Position numbers and translations under genes: made by a program. Positions 26,378-33,715 of a stretch of 64,000 nt of DNA are shown one piece after another. The DNA comes from Novosphingobium terrae (GTDB taxonomy: Bacteria; Pseudomonadota; Alphaproteobacteria; Sphingomonadales; Sphingomonadaceae), in the NCBI RefSeq assembly GCF_017163935.1, contig NZ_JABVZR010000002.1, positions 1,674,001 to 1,738,000 of the forward strand, given 5' to 3'. Every line of letters begins with the position of its first letter. The first letter of the stretch is position 1. Under the pieces are notes generated by a model. It was not told the DNA's origin and ran no database searches. It saw only the letters and a program-made list of their open reading frames with translations.

Positions 26378-26428
26378 GGTGGGCGGGAGAGGCGTGTCCT
26401 CATCGAGGCACGACCCTCCCGACCCAAT

Positions 26429-26671
26429 GCCGAGATGGGGTCTGCCTTCCTGTGCGCAGCGCTGGGCATCGAGCCGACCGTGCGCCATGCCGATTATCTC
26501 GGCTCATGGCTTGAGGTGCTGCGCGAGGACAACCGCGCGATCTTCCGCGCGGCCAGCGCGGCGAGCAAAGCCGCCGACTGGCTGCTCACCCGCCATGAAG
26601 AGGCCAAGGCCGATGGGCTGGCGAAAGCCGGTGGCCATCTGGCGCGCGAGGAAAGGAGGGCTGCGGCATGA
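26429..26671 (+). CDS. ardC: ardC antirestriction protein, exon 2
   Basis: C-terminal 80 residues of ArdC: AEMGSAFLCAALGIEPTVR, then YLGSWLEVLREDNRAIFRAAS and a helical end LLTRHEEAKADGLAKAG. The Glu in AEMGSAF is the probable third zinc ligand of the metallopeptidase domain, so an unspliced product would lack it. The first codon GCC at 26429 is in phase with exon 1. The stop overlaps the ATG of the next gene (ATGA at 26668). Confidence 0.88.
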   Translation, partial: AEMGSAFLCAALGIEPTVRHADYLGSWLEVLREDNRAIFRAASAASKAADWLLTRHEEAKADGLAKAGGHLAREERRAAA

Positions 26672-27075
26672 TCCTCCTTCCTGAAAGCATCCGCGTGGCC
26701 CTGCTCGTCAACCACGCCCGCCACATAGCCGCCCAGCGTGTCGATTTACCGAACCCTGATCTCGCGCCGGTCCTCAAACTCTTCAACCCCTGCGGCAGCG
26801 CGACATGGATCGCCACTGAGCTGGACGAGGATGGAGACACACTTTTCGGCATGGCCGACCTTGGGTTCGGCTGCCCCGAGCTGGGCTTTTTCAGCCTGTG
26901 GGAAATCGGGCGGGTGCGCCTGCCATTTGGCCTCACCATCGAGCGGGACGAGCATTTCCTGACCCGGCATCCGCTCTCGGTCTGGGCGCAGAAGGCGCGC
27001 GAACTCGGCTCGATTTCCCAAGCGGAAATGGCGCTGCTCACCATCGATCCCGAACCCTTGCCGCGTCTCCACTGA
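26668..27075 (+). CDS. DUF2958 protein
   Basis: 135 residues of the DUF2958 family, recognisable from APVLKLFNPCGSATWIATELDEDGD, LFGMADLGFGCPELGFFSLWEI and RDEHF near the end. Members are small soluble proteins that travel with ArdC and ParB-like genes on plasmids and ICEs; the biochemical role is unknown. It overlaps ardC by four bases, so its expression is likely coupled to ardC exon 2 and may depend on promoters read through the intron. Confidence 0.85.
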   Translation: MILLPESIRVALLVNHARHIAAQRVDLPNPDLAPVLKLFNPCGSATWIATELDEDGDTLFGMADLGFGCPELGFFSLWEIGRVRLPFGLTIERDEHFLTRHPLSVWAQKARELGSISQAEMALLTIDPEPLPRLH

Positions 27076-27153
27076 CGCGGCGATCCCCTCTTTTCGCGGA
27101 CTGCCGGTGGCATCCGCGAGAGGCGCGGGCGGCGCTTCCCGCTCAAACTGAAA

Positions 27154-27190
27154 ACCGGCCCGCCGTTCCTGGAGGGTCATGCGGGCCGGT
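27154..27190 (+). terminator. GC-rich stem-loop ahead of the ParB-like gene
   Basis: ACCGGCCCGC (27154-27163) and GCGGGCCGGT (27181-27190) form a 10-bp perfect stem between DUF2958 and the next ribosome site. It could be a terminator or an mRNA leader hairpin; there is no T-run. Confidence 0.4.
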
Positions 27191-27210
27191 ACTCGCTTGG
27201 AGTAAGTACC

Positions 27211-29058
27211 ATGAAACTCGACTTTATCGATCTTGGCAAGCTCTCCGTCAGCAAGGCCAACATGCGCTATTCGAAGAAAGCGCCCGATGTCACCGATATC
27301 CTGCCGACCGTGCGCCAGCGCGGGGTGATCGTCCCCATTCTGGTGCGCCTCAACGGGACACCCGACACCTTCGAGATCATCGCCGGGGCGCGGCGCTTTC
27401 ATGCCGCCACGCTGGTCGCGGCAGAACGCGGCGAGGTCGGGCAGGAGGTGGAACCCATGCCCTGCGCCATCCTTGAAGCGGGCGACGATGCCGACGCCAT
27501 CGAGGCCTCGCTGATCGAGAACAGCGCGCGACTCGATCCCGACGAGGTGACCCGCTGGGAATGCTTCACCCGGCTGGTCAAGGAAGGGCGCAGTCCCGAA
27601 CAGATCGGCCTGACCTTCGGCCTGCCCGATCTGGGCGTGAGGCGCATTCTTGCGCTGGGCAATCTGATGCCACGCATCCGCGACCTCTACCGCAAGGGCG
27701 AAATCAACGTTTCCACCGTGCGCCATCTCACCATGGCCAGCAAGAGCCAGCAGCGCGCATGGCTGGCGCTGCTCGATGATGACAGCGCCTATGTGCCCAC
27801 CGGCCATCAGCTGAAGGGATGGCTGTTTGGCGGGGCATCGATCCCTGTCAAACATGCCCTCTTCGATACCGAGGGCATGACGAAAATCGTGACCGACCTG
27901 TTCGAGCAGGAGTCCTTTTTCTCGGACAGCGAGGCCTTCTGGGCCTTGCAGACCAAGGCCGTCGAGGAGCGCCGCGCCGCTTATCTCGACGAGGGCTGGA
28001 GCGATGTGGTTAGTCTGTCGCGCGGCGAGCAATTCTGCGATTGGGAGTTCGTGAAAGCCCCCAAGCGCAAGGGCGGGCGTGTCTATATCGAGATGCGACA
28101 CAGCGGCGAGACGACCTTCCATGAAGGCTATGTCACCGCCAAGGAGGGGCGTCGCCTCGCCAAGGGCGAAGCCGCCGAGCCTGCGCAAAAGGCGGTGCGT
28201 CCCGAGATCACCGGCATGATGCAGACCTATATCGACCTGCATCGCCATGCCGCGCTGCGCGCCGCGCTGCTCGGTCATCCGGGGCTCAGCCTGCGGCTGA
28301 TGGTCGCCCATGCCATCGCCGGTTCGCCGCTCTGGACCGTCAGGGTCGAACCGCAGACTACGCGCAATCACGCCATTCGCGGCAGTGTCGAATGCAGTTG
28401 GGGCGAGATCAAGTTCGACACGGTGCGGCGCGATGTGTTGGCGCTGATGGGGCTGAACGGCGAAGCGGCCACGCTTGCCGGAATTGGCTATGGCAGCGAA
28501 AGCCGCCTTGCGGCCGCTTTCTCGCGGCTGCTCGAACTCGATGATGCGCAGGTGATGCAGGTGCTCACCGTGGTCATGGGGGAAACGCTGGCCTCGGGTA
28601 CAGGCATGGTCGAGCTGCTTGGCCAGCATATCGCGCTTGATATGGCGGTGGATTGGGAAGCCGACGACGCCTTCTTCGAGTTGCTGCGCGACCGCGAGGC
28701 GCTGCTCGCCATGGTCGAGGAGGTGGCCGGTCCGACCATCGCCAAGGCCAATGCGGACGAAAAGACCAAGGTGCTCAAGACCATCATCCGCGATCATCTC
28801 GCCGGGGCCGATGGCCGCGAGAAGCGCGAGGGCTGGGTGCCGCGCTGGATGAACTTCCCGCCTGCTGCCTATACCGAAAGGGGCGGGGTCGGCACCGTCG
28901 AGCGGGCCAGGCAGGCGGCGCAGGCGCTCGCGGGGGGCGATGATGACCCCGAAACCGAGGAAGAGGACGCTGGCACTGTGAACCCGTTGCCCAACGGACA
29001 GTCCGAGGCCGGGCAGCATGACGAGGATGGCGAAGAGGACACGCCGCTCGCTGCCTGA
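27211..29058 (+). CDS. parB: ParB/RepB/Spo0J-family protein (plasmid/ICE type)
   Basis: 615 residues, twice the length of chromosomal ParB. The N-terminal ParB/sulfiredoxin fold begins IDLGKLSVSKANMRYS, then ILPTVRQRGVIVPILVRL and FEIIAGARRFHAA (the GxxRxxA CTPase box), with ENSARLDPDEVTRWECFTRL. A helix-turn-helix follows (SPEQIGLTFGLPDLGVRRILALGNL). The long C-terminal part has unknown function and ends in an acidic tail (DDDPETEEEDAG). No ParA is adjacent, so a role in segregation is uncertain; transcriptional control of element genes is an alternative. A TTGGAG ribosome site precedes the ATG. Confidence 0.88.
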   Translation: MKLDFIDLGKLSVSKANMRYSKKAPDVTDILPTVRQRGVIVPILVRLNGTPDTFEIIAGARRFHAATLVAAERGEVGQEVEPMPCAILEAGDDADAIEASLIENSARLDPDEVTRWECFTRLVKEGRSPEQIGLTFGLPDLGVRRILALGNLMPRIRDLYRKGEINVSTVRHLTMASKSQQRAWLALLDDDSAYVPTGHQLKGWLFGGASIPVKHALFDTEGMTKIVTDLFEQESFFSDSEAFWALQTKAVEERRAAYLDEGWSDVVSLSRGEQFCDWEFVKAPKRKGGRVYIEMRHSGETTFHEGYVTAKEGRRLAKGEAAEPAQKAVRPEITGMMQTYIDLHRHAALRAALLGHPGLSLRLMVAHAIAGSPLWTVRVEPQTTRNHAIRGSVECSWGEIKFDTVRRDVLALMGLNGEAATLAGIGYGSESRLAAAFSRLLELDDAQVMQVLTVVMGETLASGTGMVELLGQHIALDMAVDWEADDAFFELLRDREALLAMVEEVAGPTIAKANADEKTKVLKTIIRDHLAGADGREKREGWVPRWMNFPPAAYTERGGVGTVERARQAAQALAGGDDDPETEEEDAGTVNPLPNGQSEAGQHDEDGEEDTPLAA

Positions 29059-29123
29059 CCGGGTCGGGGATGGCGCCGCACGGCCCATCCCCACCCTGCT
29101 TTCGCGCATTTTGAACGATCCGG

Positions 29124-29152
29124 GCCGCGCGCCACCAATGGTCCCGCGCGGC
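29124..29152 (+). terminator. Stem-loop after parB
   Basis: GCCGCGCG (29124-29131) pairs with CGCGCGGC (29145-29152), 65 bases after the parB stop and before the next ribosome site. Confidence 0.4.
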
Positions 29153-29181
29153 TCCTTCCCCCAGTCTTGAGGAGAACGATC

Positions 29182-29976
29182 ATGGTTGAGCGTGTTTCAG
29201 CCTTCATCACCATCGGCGGCAGGCTGTCGCCAGACCACCTTCCCGAATTTCTCGACCTTATCGCGCAGGAAGACCTCTCGCTCGAATGGGATGGCGAGCC
29301 TTTCGAAATCTCGCAGCTTGTTGCAGGCAAGTCCCTCTGTCTCATGAATCATGAAGTCGCACTGGGCCAATTTTCCCGGCTTGAGGATTTCTGCTTCGCG
29401 CGGGGGCTGCCGTTTCGGCGCTGGTGCGACGGCTCTCGCAGCTGGATGCCGCAACGCGCGCTTTTCAATGGCGAGGGCGATATCTCCTACATCGCCACCG
29501 ATGGCGCGGACCGCGTCCTGTTGGACCGGGAAACAATGAACAGCCTCGGCAGCTTCGATGGCATCGTGGTATGGTATGACGCAGCCGACTTCGTGATCCC
29601 GGCGTTTGAAATCATCGAATTGATTGGCGCAGACAAATCAATCCCCGGTCCGGAGAGGGAATTGCCTGCCATGTCTGTCGCCTGCTGTCTGGTCAAAGTT
29701 AGAGCATCAGTTGCCGATGACGCCCTTGAAATCGAGGATCGTTCGGTGCCGGGGCTTTATGCCATCGCTCTGGATCAGGCGGATATTGACCGCCGAGCAG
29801 ACGATGACGAACCGATTATCGAAGCGGCGAAGGACATTTTTCACGATTGCATCGCCATCGGCAACCTCGACGATTTCGAGATCGACGTGGAGGTGGTGTC
29901 TTGTCTGGCATCAGTGCCGGAAGGCGCCCAGTGGCTGGCGAGGGATATGTCTCTGATGCGCGGCATAAGCCAATGA
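29182..29976 (+). CDS. Hypothetical protein of the mobile element
   Basis: 264 residues, family not recognised. ATG 29182 follows GAGGAG at good spacing. Acidic and soluble, without signal peptide or membrane segments. The sequence alternates aromatic/acidic stretches (LEDFCFARGLPFRRWCDGSR; YIATDGADRVLLDRETM; IVVWYDAADFVIPAFEIIELIGAD) and ends in an acidic half (EAAKDIFHDCIAIGNLDDFEIDVEV). It could be an antirestriction-like or DNA-mimic protein given the acidity and position, but that is a guess. Confidence 0.65.
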   Translation: MVERVSAFITIGGRLSPDHLPEFLDLIAQEDLSLEWDGEPFEISQLVAGKSLCLMNHEVALGQFSRLEDFCFARGLPFRRWCDGSRSWMPQRALFNGEGDISYIATDGADRVLLDRETMNSLGSFDGIVVWYDAADFVIPAFEIIELIGADKSIPGPERELPAMSVACCLVKVRASVADDALEIEDRSVPGLYAIALDQADIDRRADDDEPIIEAAKDIFHDCIAIGNLDDFEIDVEVVSCLASVPEGAQWLARDMSLMRGISQ

Positions 29977-30028
29977 TCCGGCCTGTCTTGCCTTTATGAA
30001 GGTCATGATTGAGCCTTTGAACACAGTC

Positions 30029-30061
30029 GCGCCGCCACTTCCCGAACGGAACTGGCGGCGC
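30029..30061 (+). terminator. Stem-loop after the hypothetical gene
   Basis: GCGCCGCCA and TGGCGGCGC make a 9-bp perfect stem, followed by the pyrimidine run TTCTTCTTGG. A likely terminator, 52 bases after the stop. Confidence 0.5.
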
Positions 30062-30137
30062 TTCTTCTTGGACATTATTTGACGGAACGGATCGGAAGGT
30101 CTAGGTATCGTTTCCCTCAGTAGATGAGGGAAGATTG

Positions 30138-30938
30138 ATGGCTGATACTAATAACGATGACGTCGCAGGCCTGATCGAACTGGCCGGTGACATCACCATC
30201 GCCTGGCTCCAGAATCCCAATGTCAAACCCGAGGCGCAGGACGTGCATGCTTTCCTCAAGGACATGCATGCCGCCGTGACGGCCTTGAGCAACGGTCCAG
30301 AGCCGGAACCCGAAGCCGTCACCTATCAACCCAAGGTGCCTGCGCGTGGTTCGGTCAAACCCGATCACATCGTCAGCCTGATCGACGGCAAAAAATACAA
30401 GACGCTGAAGCGCCATCTGTCGCTGCATGGCCTGACGCCCGATCAATACCGCGAGCGTTATGGTCTCAAGCACGATTATCCCATGGTGTCTGCGGACTAC
30501 GCTACACAGCGTCGCGAGATTGCGCAGAAGCTGGGTCTTGGCCGCAAATCCCCTGCCAAGACCGACGCCGTCCCGGCAACCGAAGTTTCGTCCAAGCCGA
30601 AGCGCGCTGCCGCCAAGTCAAAGGTCGAGGTGCCGGGTGCATCGGTCGCGGTGCCCGCTCCCGGGAAGAAAGTGGCTGCGCCTGCCAAGGCCAAGGCGCC
30701 TGCTGTCAAGGTCAAGACCGCCACTGCCCCCAAGGCTGATGCCGCTGCGGTGACGGAGGCTGCCGCTGCGCCTGCAAAGGGCAAGGCTGCTGCCAAGACC
30801 GTTTCCAAGCCGAAGGCAACCACTGCCAAAAAGGCTGAGGGCAAGGTTGCCAAAGCGCCGACCAGTAAGCCCGGCAAGGCCACCACGGTCAAAGCACCCG
30901 CGCCGGAAGCTGCGCCCGAGGCGACCGTCGAGAGCTGA
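30138..30938 (+). CDS. mucR: MucR/Ros-family regulator with a long histone-like tail
   Basis: 266 residues. Residues 1-130 are MucR: VAGLIELAGDITIAWLQNP, then GSVKPDHIVSLIDGKKYKTLKRHL, HGLTPDQYRERYGL and DYPMVSADYATQRREIAQKLGLGR. The usual zinc-finger cysteines are replaced (VSLIDG where many members have C-x-x-C), as in zinc-independent MucR homologues. The remaining about 135 residues are Ala/Lys/Pro/Val-rich repeats (KAKAPAVKVKTATAPKA and similar), like histone H1 or AlgP tails, and should bind DNA non-specifically. MucR is an H-NS-like silencer of AT-rich DNA, so this protein may silence or compact the element. Good GAGGG ribosome site; strong terminator follows. Confidence 0.85.
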   Translation: MADTNNDDVAGLIELAGDITIAWLQNPNVKPEAQDVHAFLKDMHAAVTALSNGPEPEPEAVTYQPKVPARGSVKPDHIVSLIDGKKYKTLKRHLSLHGLTPDQYRERYGLKHDYPMVSADYATQRREIAQKLGLGRKSPAKTDAVPATEVSSKPKRAAAKSKVEVPGASVAVPAPGKKVAAPAKAKAPAVKVKTATAPKADAAAVTEAAAAPAKGKAAAKTVSKPKATTAKKAEGKVAKAPTSKPGKATTVKAPAPEAAPEATVES

Positions 30939-30970
30939 GAAGCGTCTCCGCCCATAATCTGAAAAATCGG

Positions 30971-31007
30971 CGCCGCCCGGCCCCCCTGGGGACCGGGCGG
31001 CGTTTTT
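30971..31007 (+). terminator. Rho-independent terminator of the MucR gene
   Basis: CGCCGCCCGG (30971-30980) pairs with CCGGGCGGCG (30993-31002), a 10-bp stem followed by TTTTT. It may also act on the convergent small gene. Confidence 0.88.
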
Positions 31008-31236
31008 ATGCCGCGTGCCTTCTGTCCTGTCGCACGATCACGCGTCCATGCTCTTCGCACAGACTGCATGATCCGCTTTCACGGTCGAAACCCCGCTCCA
31101 CCGCCAGTTCGCCCAGCGCAGCATGCAGCGCGTCATCAATGGGAAGGTCCAGACGGCGGCCGATGCATGGTTCACAAATCGGGGCAGGGGACAGCCGTTC
31201 GACCAGCCGCCGGATCGACTCCAACATCACCTTCAT
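31006..31236 (-). CDS. Small Cys-rich protein, unknown
   Basis: 76 residues with two Cys pairs (ICEPCIG and SCSLCEEHG), a probable zinc-binding arrangement, and a basic C-terminus (RVIVRQDRRHAA). It starts at an ATG preceded by AAGGAGAAG, which supports expression. Convergent with the MucR gene. Family not recognised; similar small zinc proteins occur among accessory genes of alphaproteobacterial plasmids. Confidence 0.6.
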   Translation of the reverse strand: MKVMLESIRRLVERLSPAPICEPCIGRRLDLPIDDALHAALGELAVERGFDRESGSCSLCEEHGRVIVRQDRRHAA

Positions 31237-31487
31237 CCCTTCTTCTCCTTCCTCAAATCAGGCCTCTCCCGTCTGGCAAAGATTCATGGAAACGGCGTGC
31301 TTTGCCAAGTGTGAGCCCCAGCGATCTCCACGGCTTTATAAGGCAGGCCATCGCCATCCGCGTGGGGGCAAAAGTGGTATGAGCATGTCAGCGCTTGAGC
31401 GAGGGGCGTGACACGCCACTCGCGGTTGGCCGCTTTCCTGTTGATAGCGATCTTGATCCACCCCGGTTCCTCTGACTAGGCAATCTC

Positions 31488-31811
31488 ATGGGTAGCGATG
31501 GTCGGGAGCAATGGTTGAAGGGTTGGGGCACGGCCATCGACCGGCATGCGCAGGCGGTCGGCCTCGATGGGCTGATCCCGAGCGAGCGGCTGATCCATGC
31601 ACTCTGGCTGATGTCCTGCAGCATGCGCTCAACCGGCGATCTGGTCGCGGCGCGCGAACGCGATCCCCGCTTCCTTGCCGATGGTCTGGCGGCGGCGCGC
31701 GCCCTTGACCTGCCCGAGGCTGTGGCGGCCTTTTCGCAGAGCGCGGGTTGGTTCGAGGCTCATTTCTTCGAAATATTCGCTGCTCTGTGCCACGAGTTGC
31801 GCAGCCTCTGA
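31488..31811 (+). CDS. Small hypothetical protein of the mobile element
   Basis: 107 residues, soluble and predicted mostly helical (WGTAIDRHAQAVGL; LIPSERLIHALWLMSCSMRST; GLAAARALDLPEAVAAF). No family recognised. The frame has the same codon character as neighbouring genes but the ribosome site before ATG 31488 is weak (CTAGGCAAT). Confidence 0.5.
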   Translation: MGSDGREQWLKGWGTAIDRHAQAVGLDGLIPSERLIHALWLMSCSMRSTGDLVAARERDPRFLADGLAAARALDLPEAVAAFSQSAGWFEAHFFEIFAALCHELRSL

Positions 31812-32200
31812 CGCGCCGTTTCACGCGCGACCTGCCGGGTGGAAGCCGGCTGAACCGATCCTCCATGTTGGAACCGGCGTGCCGCTGTGAACACCGGGTC
31901 TGCCTGTTCATCTCCCATCCGCCATCGGGTTCGGTGCAACCTGCGCGGCGCGGTCGTCACCACGGCCTTGCTCTCACCGGCCATCGGGCAGGGCTCCGGC
32001 ATGGGACGGCCACGGTCACGCGAAACCATCGCCGAAGACTTATTTCCCCGCCCTTTCAGGGCTCCTCGCGCGGCAAATAAGCCCCCGGCTCCGGTCCTCC
32101 GCTGCGCTGCGGCCTGACGGTTCGCGCGTCCGTTGCAGCCGTCCCCTTGCTCGCCCATCGCCCGGAAGCGGTTCGGGCGAACAAGCCAAGGAGAAGACCA
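31812..32200. other. Intergenic, GC-rich with repeats, no gene
   Basis: About 390 bases ahead of DUF736 with dyad-rich GC sequence (for example CCTCCGCTGCGCTGCGG). Open frames have no ribosome sites. Probably promoter/leader DNA of the DUF736 gene. Confidence 0.4.
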
Positions 32201-32521
32201 ATGCCCGCAATCGGTTATGTGCAGCGCCTCAAGGATGGCAGCTTCAAGGGAAGCATCCGTACCCTGTCGGTCAGCGCCGATATCACCATCGTCCCCAATC
32301 GTCGGAAGACCGGGGACCAGCCCGATTACCTCGTGCAGGCCGGGGGTGTCGAACTGGGCGCCGGTTGGATACGCACTGGCGAAGTGTCCGAGCGCGAATA
32401 TGTCCGGCTCTCGATGTCTGCCCCGGAACTGGGACGCCGGACGCTCTATGCGAACCTCGGCAAAGCCGCCGGTCAGGAGGATGACGACGTCTTCGCCATC
32501 ATCTGGAATCCCGGCGAATAA
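32201..32521 (+). CDS. DUF736 protein
   Basis: 106 residues of the DUF736 family, seen from IGYVQRLKDGSFKGSIRTLSVSADITIVPN, then DYLVQAGGVELGAGWIRTGE and LYANLGKAAGQEDDDVFAIIWNP. Small proteins of this family are hallmarks of alphaproteobacterial conjugative plasmids and ICEs; the function is unknown. Strong AAGGAGAAG ribosome site in front of ATG 32201. Confidence 0.88.
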   Translation: MPAIGYVQRLKDGSFKGSIRTLSVSADITIVPNRRKTGDQPDYLVQAGGVELGAGWIRTGEVSEREYVRLSMSAPELGRRTLYANLGKAAGQEDDDVFAIIWNPGE

Positions 32522-32526
32522 ACCGG

Positions 32527-32560
32527 ACGCCCCCCACGCGGCAGAAGCGCACGGGGGGCG
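32527..32560. terminator. Bidirectional stem-loop between DUF736 and HU
   Basis: CGCCCCCCACGCG and CGCACGGGGGGCG pair with two mismatches across a short loop, between two convergent stop codons. Confidence 0.6.
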
Positions 32561-32574
32561 CATCACTCGGTCAA

Positions 32575-32850
32575 TCAGCCGTTGAGCTTGTCCTTCACCG
32601 CCTTGGCAGGGGTGAAGGCAAGCTTCTTGGCTGCGGCGATCTGGATCGTCGCGCCGGTGCTGGGATTGCGACCCTCACGCGCGGCGCTTTCCTTCACCTT
32701 GAACTTGCCGAAGCCGTTGAGCGAGATTTCCTCGCCCTTTGCTGCGGCCTCGGTGATCGCGGCAAAGACCGCATCGACCAGCTCACGGGCGGCGGTCTTG
32801 GTCAGGCCATGCGAGGCGGCAAGGCCCTCGGCCAGGTCGCTGTTGTTCAT
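32575..32850 (-). CDS. HU family DNA-binding protein
   Basis: 91 residues, the normal HU length. The helical dimerisation part MNNSDLAEGLAASHGLTKTAA is followed by GEEISLNGFGKFKVKESAAREGRNPSTGATIQIAAAKKLAF, including the GRNPxTG DNA-intercalating arm. HU bends DNA and often accompanies integrases and relaxases, so an element-encoded HU may help integration, excision or oriT processing. Divergent from the oriT/relaxase block. Confidence 0.95.
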   Translation of the reverse strand: MNNSDLAEGLAASHGLTKTAARELVDAVFAAITEAAAKGEEISLNGFGKFKVKESAAREGRNPSTGATIQIAAAKKLAFTPAKAVKDKLNG

Positions 32851-33017
32851 GTCTCAAACTCTCCATTAGGCTAGAAAAGCCCGCTATTCCTAGCTCTGGC
32901 GGTGTGCGGCGTCCATGCGGGCACACCCGTGGCGTGCCTCCTGTCGCCGGTTTTTCCACCACGAATGCTGGCGATGGCGGGGTGGTGAGAGGCTGTCTGC
33001 CCGGATCTTGCGATGAT

Positions 33018-33185
33018 CCGGCGGCGCGGGGTCTGTGTCAAGACCGACGGGGCCCCACCCTTTTTCGGGGGCGGTCAGGCGTTATTTTCCTGCCCATACG
33101 ACAGTGGCGCCCCCAAAAAACCGTGACCCCCATCGCCGCTGGCGCGGCCGCTTCGCGGGTCTTGACACAGACCCCGCGCCGCCGG
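33018..33185. repeat. 28-bp perfect inverted repeat flanking 112 bases
   Basis: The 28 bases at 33018-33045 (starting CCGGCGGCGCGG, ending TGTCAAGACC) are exactly complementary to 33158-33185. The intervening 112 bases contain GGGGCCCCACCC, a CCCCC-AAAAAA stretch and no gene. It lies between HU and a 44-residue gene, upstream of the relaxase. Such long perfect arms suggest a cruciform or RNA hairpin in transfer or replication control, or the relic of a small insertion. Confidence 0.75.
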
Positions 33186-33222
33186 GCCCGCCTCCCATCG
33201 TGCAACGAGCAGGAGACACACC

Positions 33223-33357
33223 ATGGCTATTGAGCAGCACATCGAGGAACTGCGCGCGGAGCTTTCGGCATGCGGATCGCGCGTTGAACGCAGGAAAATC
33301 GAGCGCGAGTTGAAGGATGCAACCGCTCGGCTTGCGGTCCAGCTCAGGCCGGATTGA
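33223..33357 (+). CDS. 44-residue charged helical protein
   Basis: A short gene with an AGGAG ribosome site (33210-33214) and ATG 33223. It encodes MAIEQHIEELRAELSACGS followed by RVERRKIERELKDATARLA and ends QLRPD. Almost entirely amphipathic helix with heptad-like Leu/Ile spacing, so likely a coiled coil. Its place just before the relaxase suggests a relaxosome accessory or regulatory peptide; that is inference from position. Confidence 0.6.
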   Translation: MAIEQHIEELRAELSACGSRVERRKIERELKDATARLAVQLRPD

Positions 33358-33422
33358 GCGCGAATTCAGCGCGAGAAAGCGGCCGTCGGGATCGTCCCGG
33401 AGGCCTTTTTTCATGGCAGCGA

Positions 33423-33600
33423 CGGGGGCGCTGGGGAGGGCGGTCAGGGGCAGGGTGGAGGGCGAGGGGGCTTGAGGGGAGGGGGCCGGGGAAGGCAAGA
33501 TAGAGGCAAGATCTCGTCGATCTTGCTATGGTGCTGTCTGCACATCCTTTTTTGAGGAAAAATCGCGAGATAGGCGCCTTCGCCGCGAGACAGGTAGCGG
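33423..33600. other. Candidate oriT region: G-rich tract and small dyads
   Basis: Between the 44-residue gene and the relaxase there is a tract of many G3-G5 runs (33423-33495), followed by a 7-bp dyad GCAAGAT (33506-33512)/ATCTTGC (33520-33526). The ATCTTGC resembles the ATCCTGC nick motif of RP4-type origins. The + strand G-tract could form G-quadruplexes. Position beside the relaxase gene is the main argument. Confidence 0.4.
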
Positions 33601-33715
33601 AAAAAGCCCAGAAGACAGGAGGTTTTGGCGCGATTGCGCGAGACCCCTTGAGGCTTTCGCGCCCTGTGGCATGCTTGGGGCCATGAGCGTCATTCCAGGT
33701 CCGGAAGGATAGCTC

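Larger units (their letters stand above)
23857..26428 (+). mobile_element. Group II intron inserted in ardC
   Basis: A 2,572-base ribozyme/retroelement. It begins with the consensus GTGCG (GTGCGCC at 23857), carries its own reverse transcriptase/maturase, has a canonical domain V at 26344-26377 followed by a domain VI hairpin (arms about 26383-26390 and 26415-26422), and ends in AT at 26428. Removing exactly this interval rejoins ardC in frame within the conserved ...REELV/AEMGS... segment. There is no target duplication, as expected from retrohoming. Both boundaries follow from the intron consensus and the protein join, not from experiment. Confidence 0.9.

Noticed and set aside
26746..29109. 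787-residue open frame antisense to parB
   Set aside because: Mirror of a real gene with typical high-GC codon bias; no ribosome site, no family motif, and the sense strand has a clear ParB domain order.
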